A stretch of 64,000 nt of DNA from Nocardioides sp. (GCF_030019515.1 NZ_JASEEQ010000009.1:124001-188000), one strand, 5' to 3'; positions 44,144 to 54,984 are shown, numbered from the stretch's first letter. Notes: generated from the letters alone by a model not told the origin. Made by a program: numbers and translations.

Positions 44144-45256
44144 GTGAGCGAGCGGCATGCGGACGAGATCCTGCTCGCGTTCGCGCGGGCGCTGCGGGCC
44201 GCCGGCGTGCCCGTGACCCACGACCGCGCCCAGGGGTTCCTGGCCGCGGCCGCCGTGCTCGGCGTGGGCGACCAGCGCGCGACGTACCTCGCCGGCCGCG
44301 CGACCCTGTGCGCCGGCCCCGACGACCTGGAGCGCTACGACCAGGTGTTCCACGCGTTCTTCAACGCCCGCGACGGGCTGCCGCGCTCGCGCCCGGCCCA
44401 TCCCGCGGCGCCGTTCGCCGGGCTGCCGCTGGAGGAGACCACCGGCACCGGGGAGAGCCAGGACGAGGAGGTCCTGCGGGCGCTGGCGAGCGAGACCGAG
44501 GTGCTGCGCCAGCGCGACGTCGCCTCGCTCAGCGCGGCCGAGAAGCACCGGCTCGCCGGCATGTTCGCGACCCTGAGACCGCGACCACCGGTGCGCCGTA
44601 CCGCCCGGCACCACGCGTGGCGCCGCGGCGAGGTCGACGCCTCCCGCACCCTGCGCGCGTCGCTGCGCCGGATGGGCGAGCCGGCCGAGATCGCGTGGCG
44701 GCGCCGGGGCGTGCGGCCGCGCCGCGTGGTGCTGCTCGTCGACGTGTCGGGCTCGATGAGCGGGTACGCCGACGCGCTGCTGCGCCTCGCGCACCGGTTC
44801 ACCCAGGTCGGGCGCGAGAGCGGCGGCGTCGTCGAGACGTTCACCGTCGGCACCCGGCTGACCCACCTGACCCGGGCGATGCGGGTCCGCGACCCGGAGC
44901 GCGCCCTGGTCGCGGCCGGCGAGACCGTCCCGGACTGGTCGGGCGGCACCCGGCTCGGCGAGACGCTGCGCATCTTCCTGGACCGGTGGGGGCAGCGGGG
45001 CCTGGCGCGGGGCGCGGTCGTCGTCGTGTTCAGCGACGGCTGGGAGCGCGGCGACCCGACCCTGCTCGGCGAGCAGATGGCCCGGCTGCGCCGGGTCGCC
45101 CACCGTGTCGTGTGGGTCAACCCGCACCGCGGCAAGGACGGCTACGAGCCCGTGCAGCAGGGTGTGGTCGCCGCCCTGCCGCACTGCGACGACTTCGTCG
45201 CCGGGCACTCCCTGGCGACGTTCGCGGAACTGGCGGAGGTGGTGTCCCGTGCGTGA
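44144..45256 (+). CDS. VWA domain-containing CoxE-like protein
   Basis: 370 residues. The C-terminal von Willebrand A domain has an intact MIDAS start VVLLVDVSGSMSGYADALLR (DxSxS) with Thr and Asp in SGGTRLGET and VVFSDGWERGDP. The N-terminal half is helical (ILLAFARALRAAGVPVTHDRAQGFLAA) as in CoxE proteins. It is thought to pair with the MoxR ATPase in maturation of the molybdenum enzyme. GTG start. It overlaps the XdhC gene by 8 bp, so CoxD, CoxE and XdhC genes form one operon. Confidence 0.88.
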   Translation: MSERHADEILLAFARALRAAGVPVTHDRAQGFLAAAAVLGVGDQRATYLAGRATLCAGPDDLERYDQVFHAFFNARDGLPRSRPAHPAAPFAGLPLEETTGTGESQDEEVLRALASETEVLRQRDVASLSAAEKHRLAGMFATLRPRPPVRRTARHHAWRRGEVDASRTLRASLRRMGEPAEIAWRRRGVRPRRVVLLVDVSGSMSGYADALLRLAHRFTQVGRESGGVVETFTVGTRLTHLTRAMRVRDPERALVAAGETVPDWSGGTRLGETLRIFLDRWGQRGLARGAVVVVFSDGWERGDPTLLGEQMARLRRVAHRVVWVNPHRGKDGYEPVQQGVVAALPHCDDFVAGHSLATFAELAEVVSRA

Positions 45257-46448
45257 TGTGCTGCCGGAGCTGATGGGGTGGTGGCGGTCGGGTGCGACGG
45301 TCGGGGTCGGCACGGTGGTGGCGACGTTCCGGTCCGCGCCGCGACCGCCGGGCGCCTCGATGCTCGTGGGCCCGGACGGCACCGCGGTCGGGTCGGTGTC
45401 CGGGGGCTGCGTCGAGGGCGCCGTCTACGACCTGGCCGAGTCGGTCGTGGAGTCCGGCGTACCCGTCCTCCAGCGGTACGGCGTCTCCGACGACGACGCG
45501 TTCGCGGTCGGCCTGACCTGCGGCGGGATCATGGACGTCTGGGTCGAGAAGGTCGACCAGGGGCGGTTCCCCGAGCTGGGCGACATCGCCGCGGACGTCG
45601 AGGCCGGCCGCCCGGTCGCGCTGGCCACCGTGATCGAGCACCCCGACCCGACCTGGCTGGGCCGCCGCCTGGTGGTCCGTCCGCCCGACGCGACGGTCCC
45701 TGACGACTCCGGGGGCGAGACGCCGGCAGCGACCCCGCGAACGTCCGGGACCACCGCGACGTTGGGCTCCCCCCGCGCCGACGCCGCCGTGCACGACGAC
45801 GCACTGGGGCTGCTGGCGGCCGGGCACAACGCGACGCTGACCTACGGCCCGGACGGCGAGCGGCGCGGCGAGGGGATGCGGGTGTTCGTGTGGGCGTTCG
45901 CCCCCAAGCCGCGGATGCTGGTGTTCGGGGCGATCGACTTCGCGGCGGCGGTCGCCCGGGTGGGCAGCTTCCTCGGCTACCACGTGACGGTGTGCGACGC
46001 CCGCCCGGTGTTCGCAACCCACAGCCGGTTCCCGGAGGCCGACGAGGTGATCGTGGACTGGCCGCACCGCTACCTGGCCGCGGAGGCCGACGCCGGCCGG
46101 ATCGACGCGCGGACCGTCGTCACGGTGCTGACCCACGACCCGAAGTTCGACGTACCCCTCCTCGAGGTCGCGCTGCGGCTGCCCGAGGTCGCGTACGTCG
46201 GCGCCATGGGCTCGCGACGCACTCACGACGACCGGCTCGCCCGGCTGCGCGAGGCCGGCCTGACCGGCGACGAGCTCGACCGGCTGTCCAGCCCGATCGG
46301 CCTGGACCTGGGTGCCCGGACCCCCGAGGAGACCGCGATCAGCATCGCCGCCGAGATCATCGCCGGGCGCTGGGGCGGCTCCGGCGAGCCGCTCGCCGCC
46401 ACCCGCGGCCGGATCCACGGGGAGCCCGTGCCCTCACCTGCCTCGTGA
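45249..46448 (+). CDS. XdhC family molybdopterin insertion protein (CoxI/CoxF-like)
   Basis: 399 residues. The N-terminal XdhC part shows ATFRSAPRPPGASMLVGPDGTAVGSVSGGCVEGAVYDLAE and GLTCGGIMDVWVE with conserved cysteines; the C-terminal Rossmann part has MLVFGAIDFAAAVARVGSFLGYHVTVCDARPVFAT and VAYVGAMGSRRTHDDRLARLREAGL. XdhC binds molybdopterin and adds the equatorial sulfur before insertion into the large subunit. An Ala/Thr/Asp-rich insert near residues 160-190 separates the halves. GTG start inside the CoxE gene; the 3' end overlaps the convergent PKD-protein gene by 15 bp. Confidence 0.88.
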   Translation: MRDVLPELMGWWRSGATVGVGTVVATFRSAPRPPGASMLVGPDGTAVGSVSGGCVEGAVYDLAESVVESGVPVLQRYGVSDDDAFAVGLTCGGIMDVWVEKVDQGRFPELGDIAADVEAGRPVALATVIEHPDPTWLGRRLVVRPPDATVPDDSGGETPAATPRTSGTTATLGSPRADAAVHDDALGLLAAGHNATLTYGPDGERRGEGMRVFVWAFAPKPRMLVFGAIDFAAAVARVGSFLGYHVTVCDARPVFATHSRFPEADEVIVDWPHRYLAAEADAGRIDARTVVTVLTHDPKFDVPLLEVALRLPEVAYVGAMGSRRTHDDRLARLREAGLTGDELDRLSSPIGLDLGARTPEETAISIAAEIIAGRWGGSGEPLAATRGRIHGEPVPSPAS

Positions 46449-49400
46449 GACCTGCCGCTTCGCCGGCCCGGCGGCCTGGTCCGCGCTGACCCCGCGCACC
46501 GTCACCTTCACGGTCCTGCCCCGGAACACGCTGGGCAGGACCAGCAGGCGACGGTCGAGCTGCACCGACCACCGGCGCCCGTCGTCCGCGGTGGCGACCA
46601 CCCGCCAGCTCGCCGCGCGACGCGCGTCCGCCCAGGTGACGACGGCCCGTGCTGCCGTCCGCTTGACGGTGATCCGACCGGTCGCGGCCGGCCGCAGCGG
46701 CCCGGGAGCCCGGTAGCTCGCGACGGTGACCTGCTCGCGCGGCGCGCCGTCGTGCTGGACGACCGCGATGATCGACCGCTTGCCTGCCGGGCCCGGCGCC
46801 GGGCTGAAGCGGATCCGGCCCGAGGCGTCGGAGACGGTGGCCAGCCGCTGGGTGGTGCGCCCGGCGCGCTCGAAGAACTGCACGGTCTGTCCCTCGACCG
46901 CGTTCACCCGGTAGTCCAGGGTCCGGGCGTGACCACGGCCGCCGACGGTCGCGCGGACCCGCGGGCTCGGCAGTGCCGAGGCCTGCCCGACCGCCACCAG
47001 GTCCGGCGTCCCGTCCGCAGTGTGCACCTGCCAGCGCCCCGGTGCCGGGTCGCGGACGATCACGTACGTCGCGTGCTCGGGGGGCACCTGCAAGACGATG
47101 TGGTCGTCGGTCGCCTCGAAGGCCTCGGTGCCGGCGGGCACCGCGATCTCGGTGCCGTCGGGCCCGGTCACGGTGACCTGCGGCGGGTCGTCGACCGACG
47201 CGAACCGGAAGTACACGGCCCGCTCGCCACGGGCGACGACCATGTCCTCGGAGGCGACCGCAGCCGTCGCGGCGTACGGCGCCAGCCGGCTGCGGGCGCC
47301 GCCGTCCCACGCCGACGCCCAGTGGTTGATGTCGCAGCCGGTCAGGTAGTACTTGAACTCCCCGTCCCAGCGGTACCCGAGGCCGAAGTCTGCGAAGAAA
47401 GTGTAGACGCAGCCGCCGACACCGGTACTGGAGACGACCAGCGCGCCACCCCCGCAGCCCTTCCAGACGCAGACGTCGCCGCGGGCCTGGGCGTTGAACC
47501 TCATCGTGGGCGCGTAGAGCCACATGTCGATGTTGGCTCTGGCGCTGACGACGTCGTAGAGCCGGGCGTCGATCCTTCCGCCGAGCCTGATCATCCCGTT
47601 CGACTGGTACTGCAGGTAGGCGCTGGCCACGCCGAAGCCGGCGATCGAGGCGTTGCCGTCGGCGCGCAGCAGCCACGGGTCGGACGCCACGAACTTCAGG
47701 GTCCCCTCGATGGCGGCGGCCGCGGTGCCGTTGACCGGCGGGCCGGCGGTGAGCTTCACGCCGCCGTTCAGGGTCAGCGGCGGGCCGGCGTCGTACCCGA
47801 AGTCGATGTGCTGCAGGAACACGCCCGACCCGAGCGCGAGCGGGGGCACCGGCGTGAAGTTCGCCGCGAACATGGTGACGGTCCTGCCGACCACCTGGAT
47901 GCTGACCTGCAGGTTGCCCACCGAGGTCAGGGACAGGTCGGCGAACCCGTCGAACTGGAACGAGGCCGCGTTGTAGAGCAGGTCGAGGTCGTTGACCTGG
48001 AACGCACCGAACGTGGCGTTCCTGACCCGCAGGTGGACCTCCTCAAGGCGCAGGCCCTTGAGGTTGTCGGTCTTGAGGGTGACGGTCGCGGACACGTCCA
48101 GGGGCGAGGGCAGGTGGATGGTCACCGGCAGCTCGGCGCCGCGGTAGACCAGGTCGAGCCGGGCGTCGCCCTCGACCGAGAGCCCGAGGAGCTCGGCGCC
48201 GTCGGTGATCGAGAGGCTGCCGAGGTTGAAGCGGGACGCCTTGCCGCCCGGGAGGTCCCAGTCGATCGCACCATAGAAGAAGGACAGCCGGCCCAGGGTG
48301 CTGCCGGCGTCGACCGACGCCTTGGCCTTGCCGCCGATCGAGCGCACCTGGGCGGTCCAGGTGTCGATCTCGATGGCCACGCCGGAGTTGGGCCGGACGT
48401 CGATGCCGTTGAGCCGGACGGTCTTGGTGCTGGCGTAGAGCTCCTTGACGAGCAGTCGGTCACCGATGGGCGCCGTACGCCGGCGGAAGCAGGGCGACAT
48501 CGCCTCGGCGATGCCCGTGCGGACCGTCGTGTAGCAGGTGAGGTCGTCGGCGGGGTACCCCTCCGGCACGACACCGTCGTGCGCCGGCCCCGCGCACCCG
48601 CCGGCGGTGACGGCGAGGGAGCCGGGGGCGTACTCCTGGTCGAGCCGCGAGGTGGTGAGGGAGAGCACGGTCGTGACCGGCGTCGACGTCCCGCCGCTGT
48701 CGTCGGTCACCTGGACCGAGACCGGGTGGTCGCCCGCCGCGGCACTGGTCACGCCGACGACCGGTCCGGCGCAGCTCGTCTCGAAGGTGCCGTTGCCGTT
48801 GAGGTCCCAGTGGTAGGAGACGATCGAGCCCGACGGTGACGCCGGGACCGAGCCCGACGCGTCGAGGACCGTCACCTTGCGGGTCCTCGGCGACGGAGTG
48901 CGGACGACGATCGCGGCGTCGGGCGCCGTGCCCACCACGTTCACCTGGATCGAGGCCTCGCTCGACGCCCCGGAGAGATCGGTCGCGACGACCCGGACCC
49001 CGTGGGTCCCGGCCTGGGCGAAGGAGCGGGTGAGGGTGCGGCCGTTCTCGGGTGCCGGCTCGCCGTCGACGTACCAGGCGAGCGCGACGGAGTCGCCGGG
49101 GTCGGGGTCGTCGATGCCGGCGGTGAAGGTGACCGGCTCGCCGGGGGCGGCCTGCTGGTGGTCGGCGTCGAGGGTGACCGACGGTGGGTGGTTGGGCTGG
49201 GGCGTCCGGACCTCGATCGACGTCGACGCCGTGCCGGAGTCGAACCCGTCGTCGACGGTGACCGTGACGGTGTGCTGGCCCTCGGCCTGGAACGCCCACT
49301 GGAGTGACGAGCTGTCGGACTGGACGTCCAGCCCGTCGACGTTCCACACGAACGTGGGGCTCCCGCCGGCCTCGCTGGAGACCGTGAACGTGACCGTCTC

Positions 49401-49568
49401 GCCCGGCGCGGCCACCTGCCGGTCGGCGCTGAGGCTGACCGCCAGCTGCGCGGACGCGCGTCCCGGCACGAGCAGGCTGCCGAGGATCAGGACCGTGACG
49501 GCCACGAGCCGCACGGCCGGGCGACGGCGCGGCGAGGATGAGGCGACGGAGCCGACAGCTGTGCCCAC
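46434..49568 (-). CDS. Large secreted PKD/Ig-like repeat protein
   Basis: 1044 residues. A signal peptide (VRLVAVTVLILGSLLVPGRASAQ) is followed by PKD/Ig-like units: AAPGETVTFTVSSEAGGSPTFVWNVDG, AAPGEPVTFTAGIDDPDPGDSVALAWYVDG and PSGSIVSYHWDLNGNGTFETSC, each with the P-G-x-x-V-x-F pattern. A long beta-rich region (about 330-800) has repeated amphipathic strands and several cysteines (CVWKGCGGG, GCVYTFFADFGLGYRWDG). The C-terminal 200 residues look like a fibronectin-III-type module (VTWADARRAASWRVVATADDGRRW). No membrane anchor or sortase motif is seen. It breaks the molybdenum gene cluster on the opposite strand; function unknown. GTG start chosen before a short basic segment. Confidence 0.75.
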   Translation of the reverse strand: MGTAVGSVASSSPRRRPAVRLVAVTVLILGSLLVPGRASAQLAVSLSADRQVAAPGETVTFTVSSEAGGSPTFVWNVDGLDVQSDSSSLQWAFQAEGQHTVTVTVDDGFDSGTASTSIEVRTPQPNHPPSVTLDADHQQAAPGEPVTFTAGIDDPDPGDSVALAWYVDGEPAPENGRTLTRSFAQAGTHGVRVVATDLSGASSEASIQVNVVGTAPDAAIVVRTPSPRTRKVTVLDASGSVPASPSGSIVSYHWDLNGNGTFETSCAGPVVGVTSAAAGDHPVSVQVTDDSGGTSTPVTTVLSLTTSRLDQEYAPGSLAVTAGGCAGPAHDGVVPEGYPADDLTCYTTVRTGIAEAMSPCFRRRTAPIGDRLLVKELYASTKTVRLNGIDVRPNSGVAIEIDTWTAQVRSIGGKAKASVDAGSTLGRLSFFYGAIDWDLPGGKASRFNLGSLSITDGAELLGLSVEGDARLDLVYRGAELPVTIHLPSPLDVSATVTLKTDNLKGLRLEEVHLRVRNATFGAFQVNDLDLLYNAASFQFDGFADLSLTSVGNLQVSIQVVGRTVTMFAANFTPVPPLALGSGVFLQHIDFGYDAGPPLTLNGGVKLTAGPPVNGTAAAAIEGTLKFVASDPWLLRADGNASIAGFGVASAYLQYQSNGMIRLGGRIDARLYDVVSARANIDMWLYAPTMRFNAQARGDVCVWKGCGGGALVVSSTGVGGCVYTFFADFGLGYRWDGEFKYYLTGCDINHWASAWDGGARSRLAPYAATAAVASEDMVVARGERAVYFRFASVDDPPQVTVTGPDGTEIAVPAGTEAFEATDDHIVLQVPPEHATYVIVRDPAPGRWQVHTADGTPDLVAVGQASALPSPRVRATVGGRGHARTLDYRVNAVEGQTVQFFERAGRTTQRLATVSDASGRIRFSPAPGPAGKRSIIAVVQHDGAPREQVTVASYRAPGPLRPAATGRITVKRTAARAVVTWADARRAASWRVVATADDGRRWSVQLDRRLLVLPSVFRGRTVKVTVRGVSADQAAGPAKRQVSRGR

Positions 49569-49743
49569 GAGGCACCGCCCTCCCAGCCGGGGATCGATGC
49601 CTGGACAGTAGGCCCGGCCCCCCAGGGCGTCGATAGCCCGAACGTGCCAGGTCGGCTGACCGGTCGGGTGACCGGCCCACGGCGCTTCCCCGGCGACCGG
49701 CGCCGCGTTACCGTGGCCGGATCGAGAGTGACGAGGACCACAC

Positions 49744-50979
49744 ATGACGGTTGACGCGGATCTCCAGGCGCGACGCCTCGACGCCGTGCGCGCGTGGACC
49801 TCGTTCGTCGAGCGCGGCGACGACGCGGCCCGGCTGGTGCGTCCCGAGATCCTCAGCAGCTGGACCCGCTCCGAGGCCGCCGTACGCACCGACGTCACGG
49901 AGGCGCCGCTCGCCGACGAGGCCGACACCGCGGCCCGCTGGCGCGGCTCGCCGCTCCAGGCCGCCGTCGAGCGGGTCGAGGCCGAGCTGCGGCGCACCGC
50001 CGAGGACGGCGACCTGGTCGTCGCGATCACCGACGCCCAGACGCGGATCCTGTGGACGTACGGCGGCCGGGTGATGCGCCGCAAGGCCGAGACCGTGAAC
50101 TTCGTGGTCGGTGGGCGCTGGGACGACCAGAGCGTGGGCACCAACGCCCTCGACCTCGCCAACCGGCTCGCCGCCCCGGCGATGGTCTTCAGCGCCGAGC
50201 ACTACGCGCCGATCGTGCACAACTGGGTGTGCTGGGCCGCTCCGGTGCACGACCCGGCCACCGGCGCGCAGCTCGGCGTGATCGACCTCTCCACCACCTG
50301 GGACCGCACCCATCCGATCGGGCTCGCGACCGCGCGGGTCCTGGCCCGGCTGATCGAGACCGCGATGCCGGTCTCCGCGCACCACCCGACGCTGGCCGCC
50401 GACGAGAGCGCGGAGCCGGGCCTGGTGATGCGGCTGCTCGGCACCGCCGAGACCTGGCTCGACGGCCAGCGGCTGCTGCTCAACCGCCGCCAGACCGAGG
50501 TCCTCGCGCTGCTCGCCATGCACCCCGAGGGGCTCTCGCTCGAGCACCTGCACGCGCTCGTGTACGGCGACCAGGCGGTCACCCTGTCCACGCTCAAGGC
50601 GGAGGTCTCCCACCTGCGCTCCGCGCTCGGCGGCCAGCTCTCCTCGCGGCCGTACCGGCTGCCGATGCCGATCACGACCGACGTCGACCTGGTCCTCGGC
50701 CTGCTCCGCCGGGGCCGGGTCGCCGCGGCGGTCGACGCGTACGGCGGCGACCTGCTGCCCGGCACCAACTCGCCGGCCCTCACCGAGCTCGCGGAGTACG
50801 TCGCGGTCGCGGTCCGCGAGGCCCTGCTCGCCGACCCGCTGCCCGACGCGGTGGTCCGGTACGGCGAGCTCGCGCCGTACGACACCGAAGTGGTCGAGGT
50901 GTGCCTGGCCACCCTGGCCGGTCGGCCGCACCCCGCGCTCCCGCTGCTCAAGGCCCGGCTGGCCGCCGCCTCCCGCTGA
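49744..50979 (+). CDS. GAF domain transcriptional regulator
   Basis: 411 residues. Residues about 60-215 form an AcoR-like N-terminal and GAF sensor (PEILSSWTRSEAAV, VAITDAQTRILWTYGGRVMRRKAETVNFVVGGRWDDQSVGTNAL, APIVHNWVCWAAPVHDPATGAQLGVIDLS). From about 235 there is a winged-helix part (LLNRRQTEVLALLAMHPEGLSLEHLHALVYGDQAVTLSTLKAEVSHLRSALG) of the response-regulator/SARP style, with a helical end. It probably senses a small molecule and controls the molybdenum hydroxylase genes that follow. No AAA domain is present, so it is not a sigma-54 activator. A repeat array begins 1 bp after the stop. Confidence 0.82.
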   Translation: MTVDADLQARRLDAVRAWTSFVERGDDAARLVRPEILSSWTRSEAAVRTDVTEAPLADEADTAARWRGSPLQAAVERVEAELRRTAEDGDLVVAITDAQTRILWTYGGRVMRRKAETVNFVVGGRWDDQSVGTNALDLANRLAAPAMVFSAEHYAPIVHNWVCWAAPVHDPATGAQLGVIDLSTTWDRTHPIGLATARVLARLIETAMPVSAHHPTLAADESAEPGLVMRLLGTAETWLDGQRLLLNRRQTEVLALLAMHPEGLSLEHLHALVYGDQAVTLSTLKAEVSHLRSALGGQLSSRPYRLPMPITTDVDLVLGLLRRGRVAAAVDAYGGDLLPGTNSPALTELAEYVAVAVREALLADPLPDAVVRYGELAPYDTEVVEVCLATLAGRPHPALPLLKARLAAASR

Positions 50980-50980
50980 C

Positions 50981-51092
50981 CGAGTCGGCGCGTCTTGCCC
51001 GCTGTACCACGCCGAGTCGGCGCGTCTTGCCCGCGCGCACGAGCAAGACGCGCCGACTCGAGCCGTTCTCGTGGGCATGTTGCGCCGACTCG
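50981..51092. repeat. Second 32-bp phased repeat cluster (2 direct + 2 inverted copies)
   Basis: Direct cores CGAGTCGGCGCGTCTTGCCC start at 50981 and 51013 (32 bp apart). Inverted cores, of which GCAAGACGCGCCGACTCG and GGGCATGTTGCGCCGACTCG are visible, start at 51041 and 51073 (32 bp apart). Core sequence, period and head-to-head arrangement equal those of the array at 8088-8446. The remaining gap to the next gene shows a normal ribosome site and no other structure. Confidence 0.88.
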
Positions 51093-51165
51093 ACCAACCC
51101 TCGACCAACCCGACGTCCCTAGCGTGACCTGCACCACACCGCCGGCCACGTCCCCCAGGAGCGTC

Positions 51166-51632
<467 letters not shown>

Positions 51633-51636
<4 letters not shown>

Positions 51637-54128
51637 GCACCACCCAGGAGCGCCCCGCCGACGCCGTCGAGCGCGAGATCGGCCGCGATCGGCGCCGCAA
51701 GGAGGACCAGCGGCTGATCACCGGTCGCACCCGCTGGACCGACAACATCACGCTGCCGGGCATGGTGCACCTCGCGATGGTGCGCAGCCCGTTCGCCCAC
51801 GCGCGGATCACCTCGATCGACACCGCCGCCGCGAAGGAGTCGCCGAACGTCGTCGACGTGCTCACCGGCGCCGACCTCGGCGAGTCGCTCGGCGTGAACA
51901 TCAACGCCTGGCCGATCACCCCCGGCCAGGTCACGCCGACGCACTCGCCGATGCCGAGCGACCGGGTCGCGTTCGCCGGCGAGATCGTCGCGGTGGTCAT
52001 CGCGCGCAGCCCTGCCGAGGCCCGCGACGCCGCCGAGCTGGTCGACGTGGAGTACGACGTGCTCCCCGCCGCGCTCGACCTCAAGGAGGCGGCCGCCGCG
52101 ACCGGCGACCAGGGCGCGCTGGCCCACCCCGACCTGGGCACCAACAAGTCGGCGTACTGGGTCTTCGACTCCGGCGAGGCCGGGACCGGCGGCTCGGTGG
52201 AGGACGCCATCGCGAAGGCCCGCACCGACGGCATCGTGATCGAGCGGGAGTACCGCCAGCAGCGGCTGATCCCGGCGTTCATGGAGCCGCGGTCGACCGT
52301 CGTCGACCCGACCGGCGAGCAGCTGACGATGTGGTCGGCGACCCAGATCCCGCACATCCTGCGGTTCGCGCTCGCTGCGACCACCGGGGTGCCGGAGTCC
52401 AAGATCCGGGTGATCGCCCCGGACGTGGGCGGCGGCTTCGGTGGCAAGCTGCAGACGACGCCGGAGGAGTGGATCACCTGGGCGGTGGCCCGCCGGCTCG
52501 GCAAGCCGGCCAAGTACACCGAGACCCGCTCCGAGAGCCTGATGGCGGGCCACCACGGCCGCGACCAGTGGCAGCGGCTCACCCTCGCGGCGGAGAAGGA
52601 CGGCACGGTCACCGGCTTCAAGGTCGACCTGCTCGCCGACCTGGGCGCGTACGTGTCGCTGGTCGGCGGCGGCATCCCGGTGCTCGGGGCGTTCATGTAC
52701 AACTCGATCTACAAGTTCCCGGCCTACCGGTTCGCGGTGCAGACCGTGCTGACCAACAAGACCTGGACCGACGCCTACCGCGGCGCGGGCCGGCCGGAGG
52801 CGACCTTCGCGATCGAGCGGATGATGGACGAGCTGGCCGCCGAGGTCGGCGCCGATCCCCTCGAGATCCGCGAGAAGAACTGGATCAAGCACGAGGAGTT
52901 CCCGTTCACCACGGTCGCGGGCCTCGAGTACGACTCCGGCAACTACGAGGCCGCGACCGCGCGGGCCAAGGAGATGCTCGGGTACGACGAGCTGCGGGCC
53001 GAGCAGCGCCGCCGCCGCGAGTCCGGCGACCCGGTGCAGCTCGGCATCGGCGTCTCCACGTTCACCGAGATGTGCGGCCTGGCGCCCTCGCGGGTGCTCG
53101 GCTCGCTGGACTACGGGGCCGGCGGCTGGGAGCACGCGAGCGTGCGGATGCTGGCCACCGGCAAGGTCGAGGCCGTCACCGGCACCTCCGCGCACGGCCA
53201 GGGCCACGAGACGGCGTTCAGCCAGATCGTCGCCGACCGGCTCGGGGTGGCCTTCGAGGACGTCGAGGTGCTCCACGGCGACACCCAGGTCGCCCCGAAG
53301 GGCCTGGACACCTACGGGTCGCGGTCCCTGGTGGTCGGTGGGGAGGCGCTGGTCCGGGCCGCCGACAAGGTGATCGAGAAGGCCAAGCCGATCGCGGCGC
53401 ACCTGCTGGAGGCCTCGGTCGACGACGTGGAGTTCTCCGGGGGCCGGTTCTCGGTGCGCGGCACCGACCAGGGGATGGCGATCGGGGAGATCGCGCTGGC
53501 GACCTTCGCGGCCCACAACCTGCCCGACGGCGTGGAGGCCTCGCTCGACTCGGACGCGACGTACGACCCGGTGAACTTCAACTACCCGCACGGCACCCAC
53601 CTGTGCGCGGTCGAGGTGGACACCGAGACCGGCGCGCTGAAGCTGCGCAAGTACGTGTGCTGCGACGACATCGGCAACATCATCAACCCGCTGATCGTCG
53701 CCGGGCAGGTGCACGGCGGGCTGGTCCAGGGGATCGCGCAGGCGCTGTGGGAGGAGGCGGTGTACGACGAGTCCGGGACGCTGGTGTCCGGGTCCTTCGT
53801 CGACTACCTGCTGCCGACCGCGGCCGACACGATCAGCTTCGAGATCGACCACACCACCACGCCCAGCACCACGAACACGCTCGGCACCAAGGGCGTCGGC
53901 GAGGCCGGCACGATCGCCTCGACCCCGGCCGTGGTGAACGCGGTGGTGGACGCCGTACGCCACCTGGGCATCAACGACATCCAGATGCCGTGCACCCCCG
54001 AGCGGGTGTGGAAGGCGATCACCGGCGCCGGCGGCGGACCCACCGAGGGCGCGGCGATGCCGCACTTCGACGCCTCGACCGGCATGGAAGGCACCGTGGA
54101 CCGCACGACCGGAGGGACGGACGCATGA
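51633..54128 (+). CDS. Xanthine dehydrogenase family molybdopterin-binding subunit (form II CoxL-like)
   Basis: 831 residues. Molybdopterin-binding stretches include [18 protein letters not shown] and [17 protein letters not shown], and the catalytic Glu is in [13 protein letters not shown]. The active-site loop reads [10 protein letters not shown], the form II signature; true aerobic CO dehydrogenase has AYRCSFR with the Cys that binds copper. So this enzyme hydroxylates an unknown, probably aromatic or heterocyclic or aldehyde substrate, and CO oxidation is doubtful. It is coupled to the small subunit (ATGA) and to the medium subunit gene (ATGA). Confidence 0.92.
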
Positions 54129-54979
54129 TCCCCGCACAGTTCGACTACCTGGCGCCGACGTCGGTCGAGGACGCGCTCGCGGCCTTGGCCGAGCACGGCG
54201 ACGACGCGAAGATCATCGCGGGCGGGCAGAGCCTGCTGCCGGTGCTCCGGATGCGGCTCAACGCGCCGGAGATGGTCATCGACCTCGGCCGGATCGAGTC
54301 CCTGCGCGGGGTCCGTGACGATGGCGACGCGATCGTGATCGGCGCGATGACCCCGCACGCCGTGGTGGGCGCGGACCCGCTGGTCGCCGAGCACGCCGCG
54401 GTGATCAGCAGGGCCGTGGAGCACCTCGCGGACGCGCAGATCCGGCACCGCGGGACCTTCGGCGGCGCGCTCGCGCACGCCGACCCCGCCGGCGATCTCG
54501 GGGCGCCGGCACTGGCGCTGGGGGCCGAGTTCGTCATCCAGGGACCGGGTGGCACCCGCCGGGTCGCGGCCGACGACTTCTTCGTCGACCTGTTCGAGAC
54601 CGCGATCGGTGAGGACGAGATCCTCACCGAGGTGCGGATCCCCAAGCACACCGGCTGGGGCGCGCACTACGAGAAGTTCGTCCGGGTCGCCCACCAGTGG
54701 CCGATCGTCGCGGTCGCCGCGACCGTGCGGGTCGACGGTGGCACGATCGCCGAGGCGCGGATCGGGCTCACCAACATGGGTTCGACGCCGCTGCGGGCCC
54801 GCGGCGTCGAGGAGGCGCTGGCCGGACAGCCCGCGACCGAGGACGCCGTACGCGCGGCGGCCGCGCGCGCGACCGAGGGCACCAACCCGCCCTCGGACCT
54901 CAACGGCGACGCCGACTACCGGCGGCACCTGGCCACGGTGATCACCCGGCGGGCGGTGCTTGCCGCCGCGGGGGGCTGA
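54125..54979 (+). CDS. Molybdenum hydroxylase FAD-binding medium subunit (CoxM-like)
   Basis: 284 residues. The FAD-binding motifs are AKIIAGGQSLLPVLRMRL near residue 30 and the TFGGALAHADPAGDL loop near 110 (the TIGGN-type position), followed by the CO dehydrogenase flavoprotein C-terminal domain (KFVRVAHQWPIVAVAATVRVDGG). It accepts electrons from the Fe-S subunit and reduces the external acceptor. Its ATG overlaps the large-subunit stop; the CoxG gene begins 5 bp after its stop. Confidence 0.92.
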   Translation: MIPAQFDYLAPTSVEDALAALAEHGDDAKIIAGGQSLLPVLRMRLNAPEMVIDLGRIESLRGVRDDGDAIVIGAMTPHAVVGADPLVAEHAAVISRAVEHLADAQIRHRGTFGGALAHADPAGDLGAPALALGAEFVIQGPGGTRRVAADDFFVDLFETAIGEDEILTEVRIPKHTGWGAHYEKFVRVAHQWPIVAVAATVRVDGGTIAEARIGLTNMGSTPLRARGVEEALAGQPATEDAVRAAAARATEGTNPPSDLNGDADYRRHLATVITRRAVLAAAGG

Positions 54980-54984
54980 GGCCC

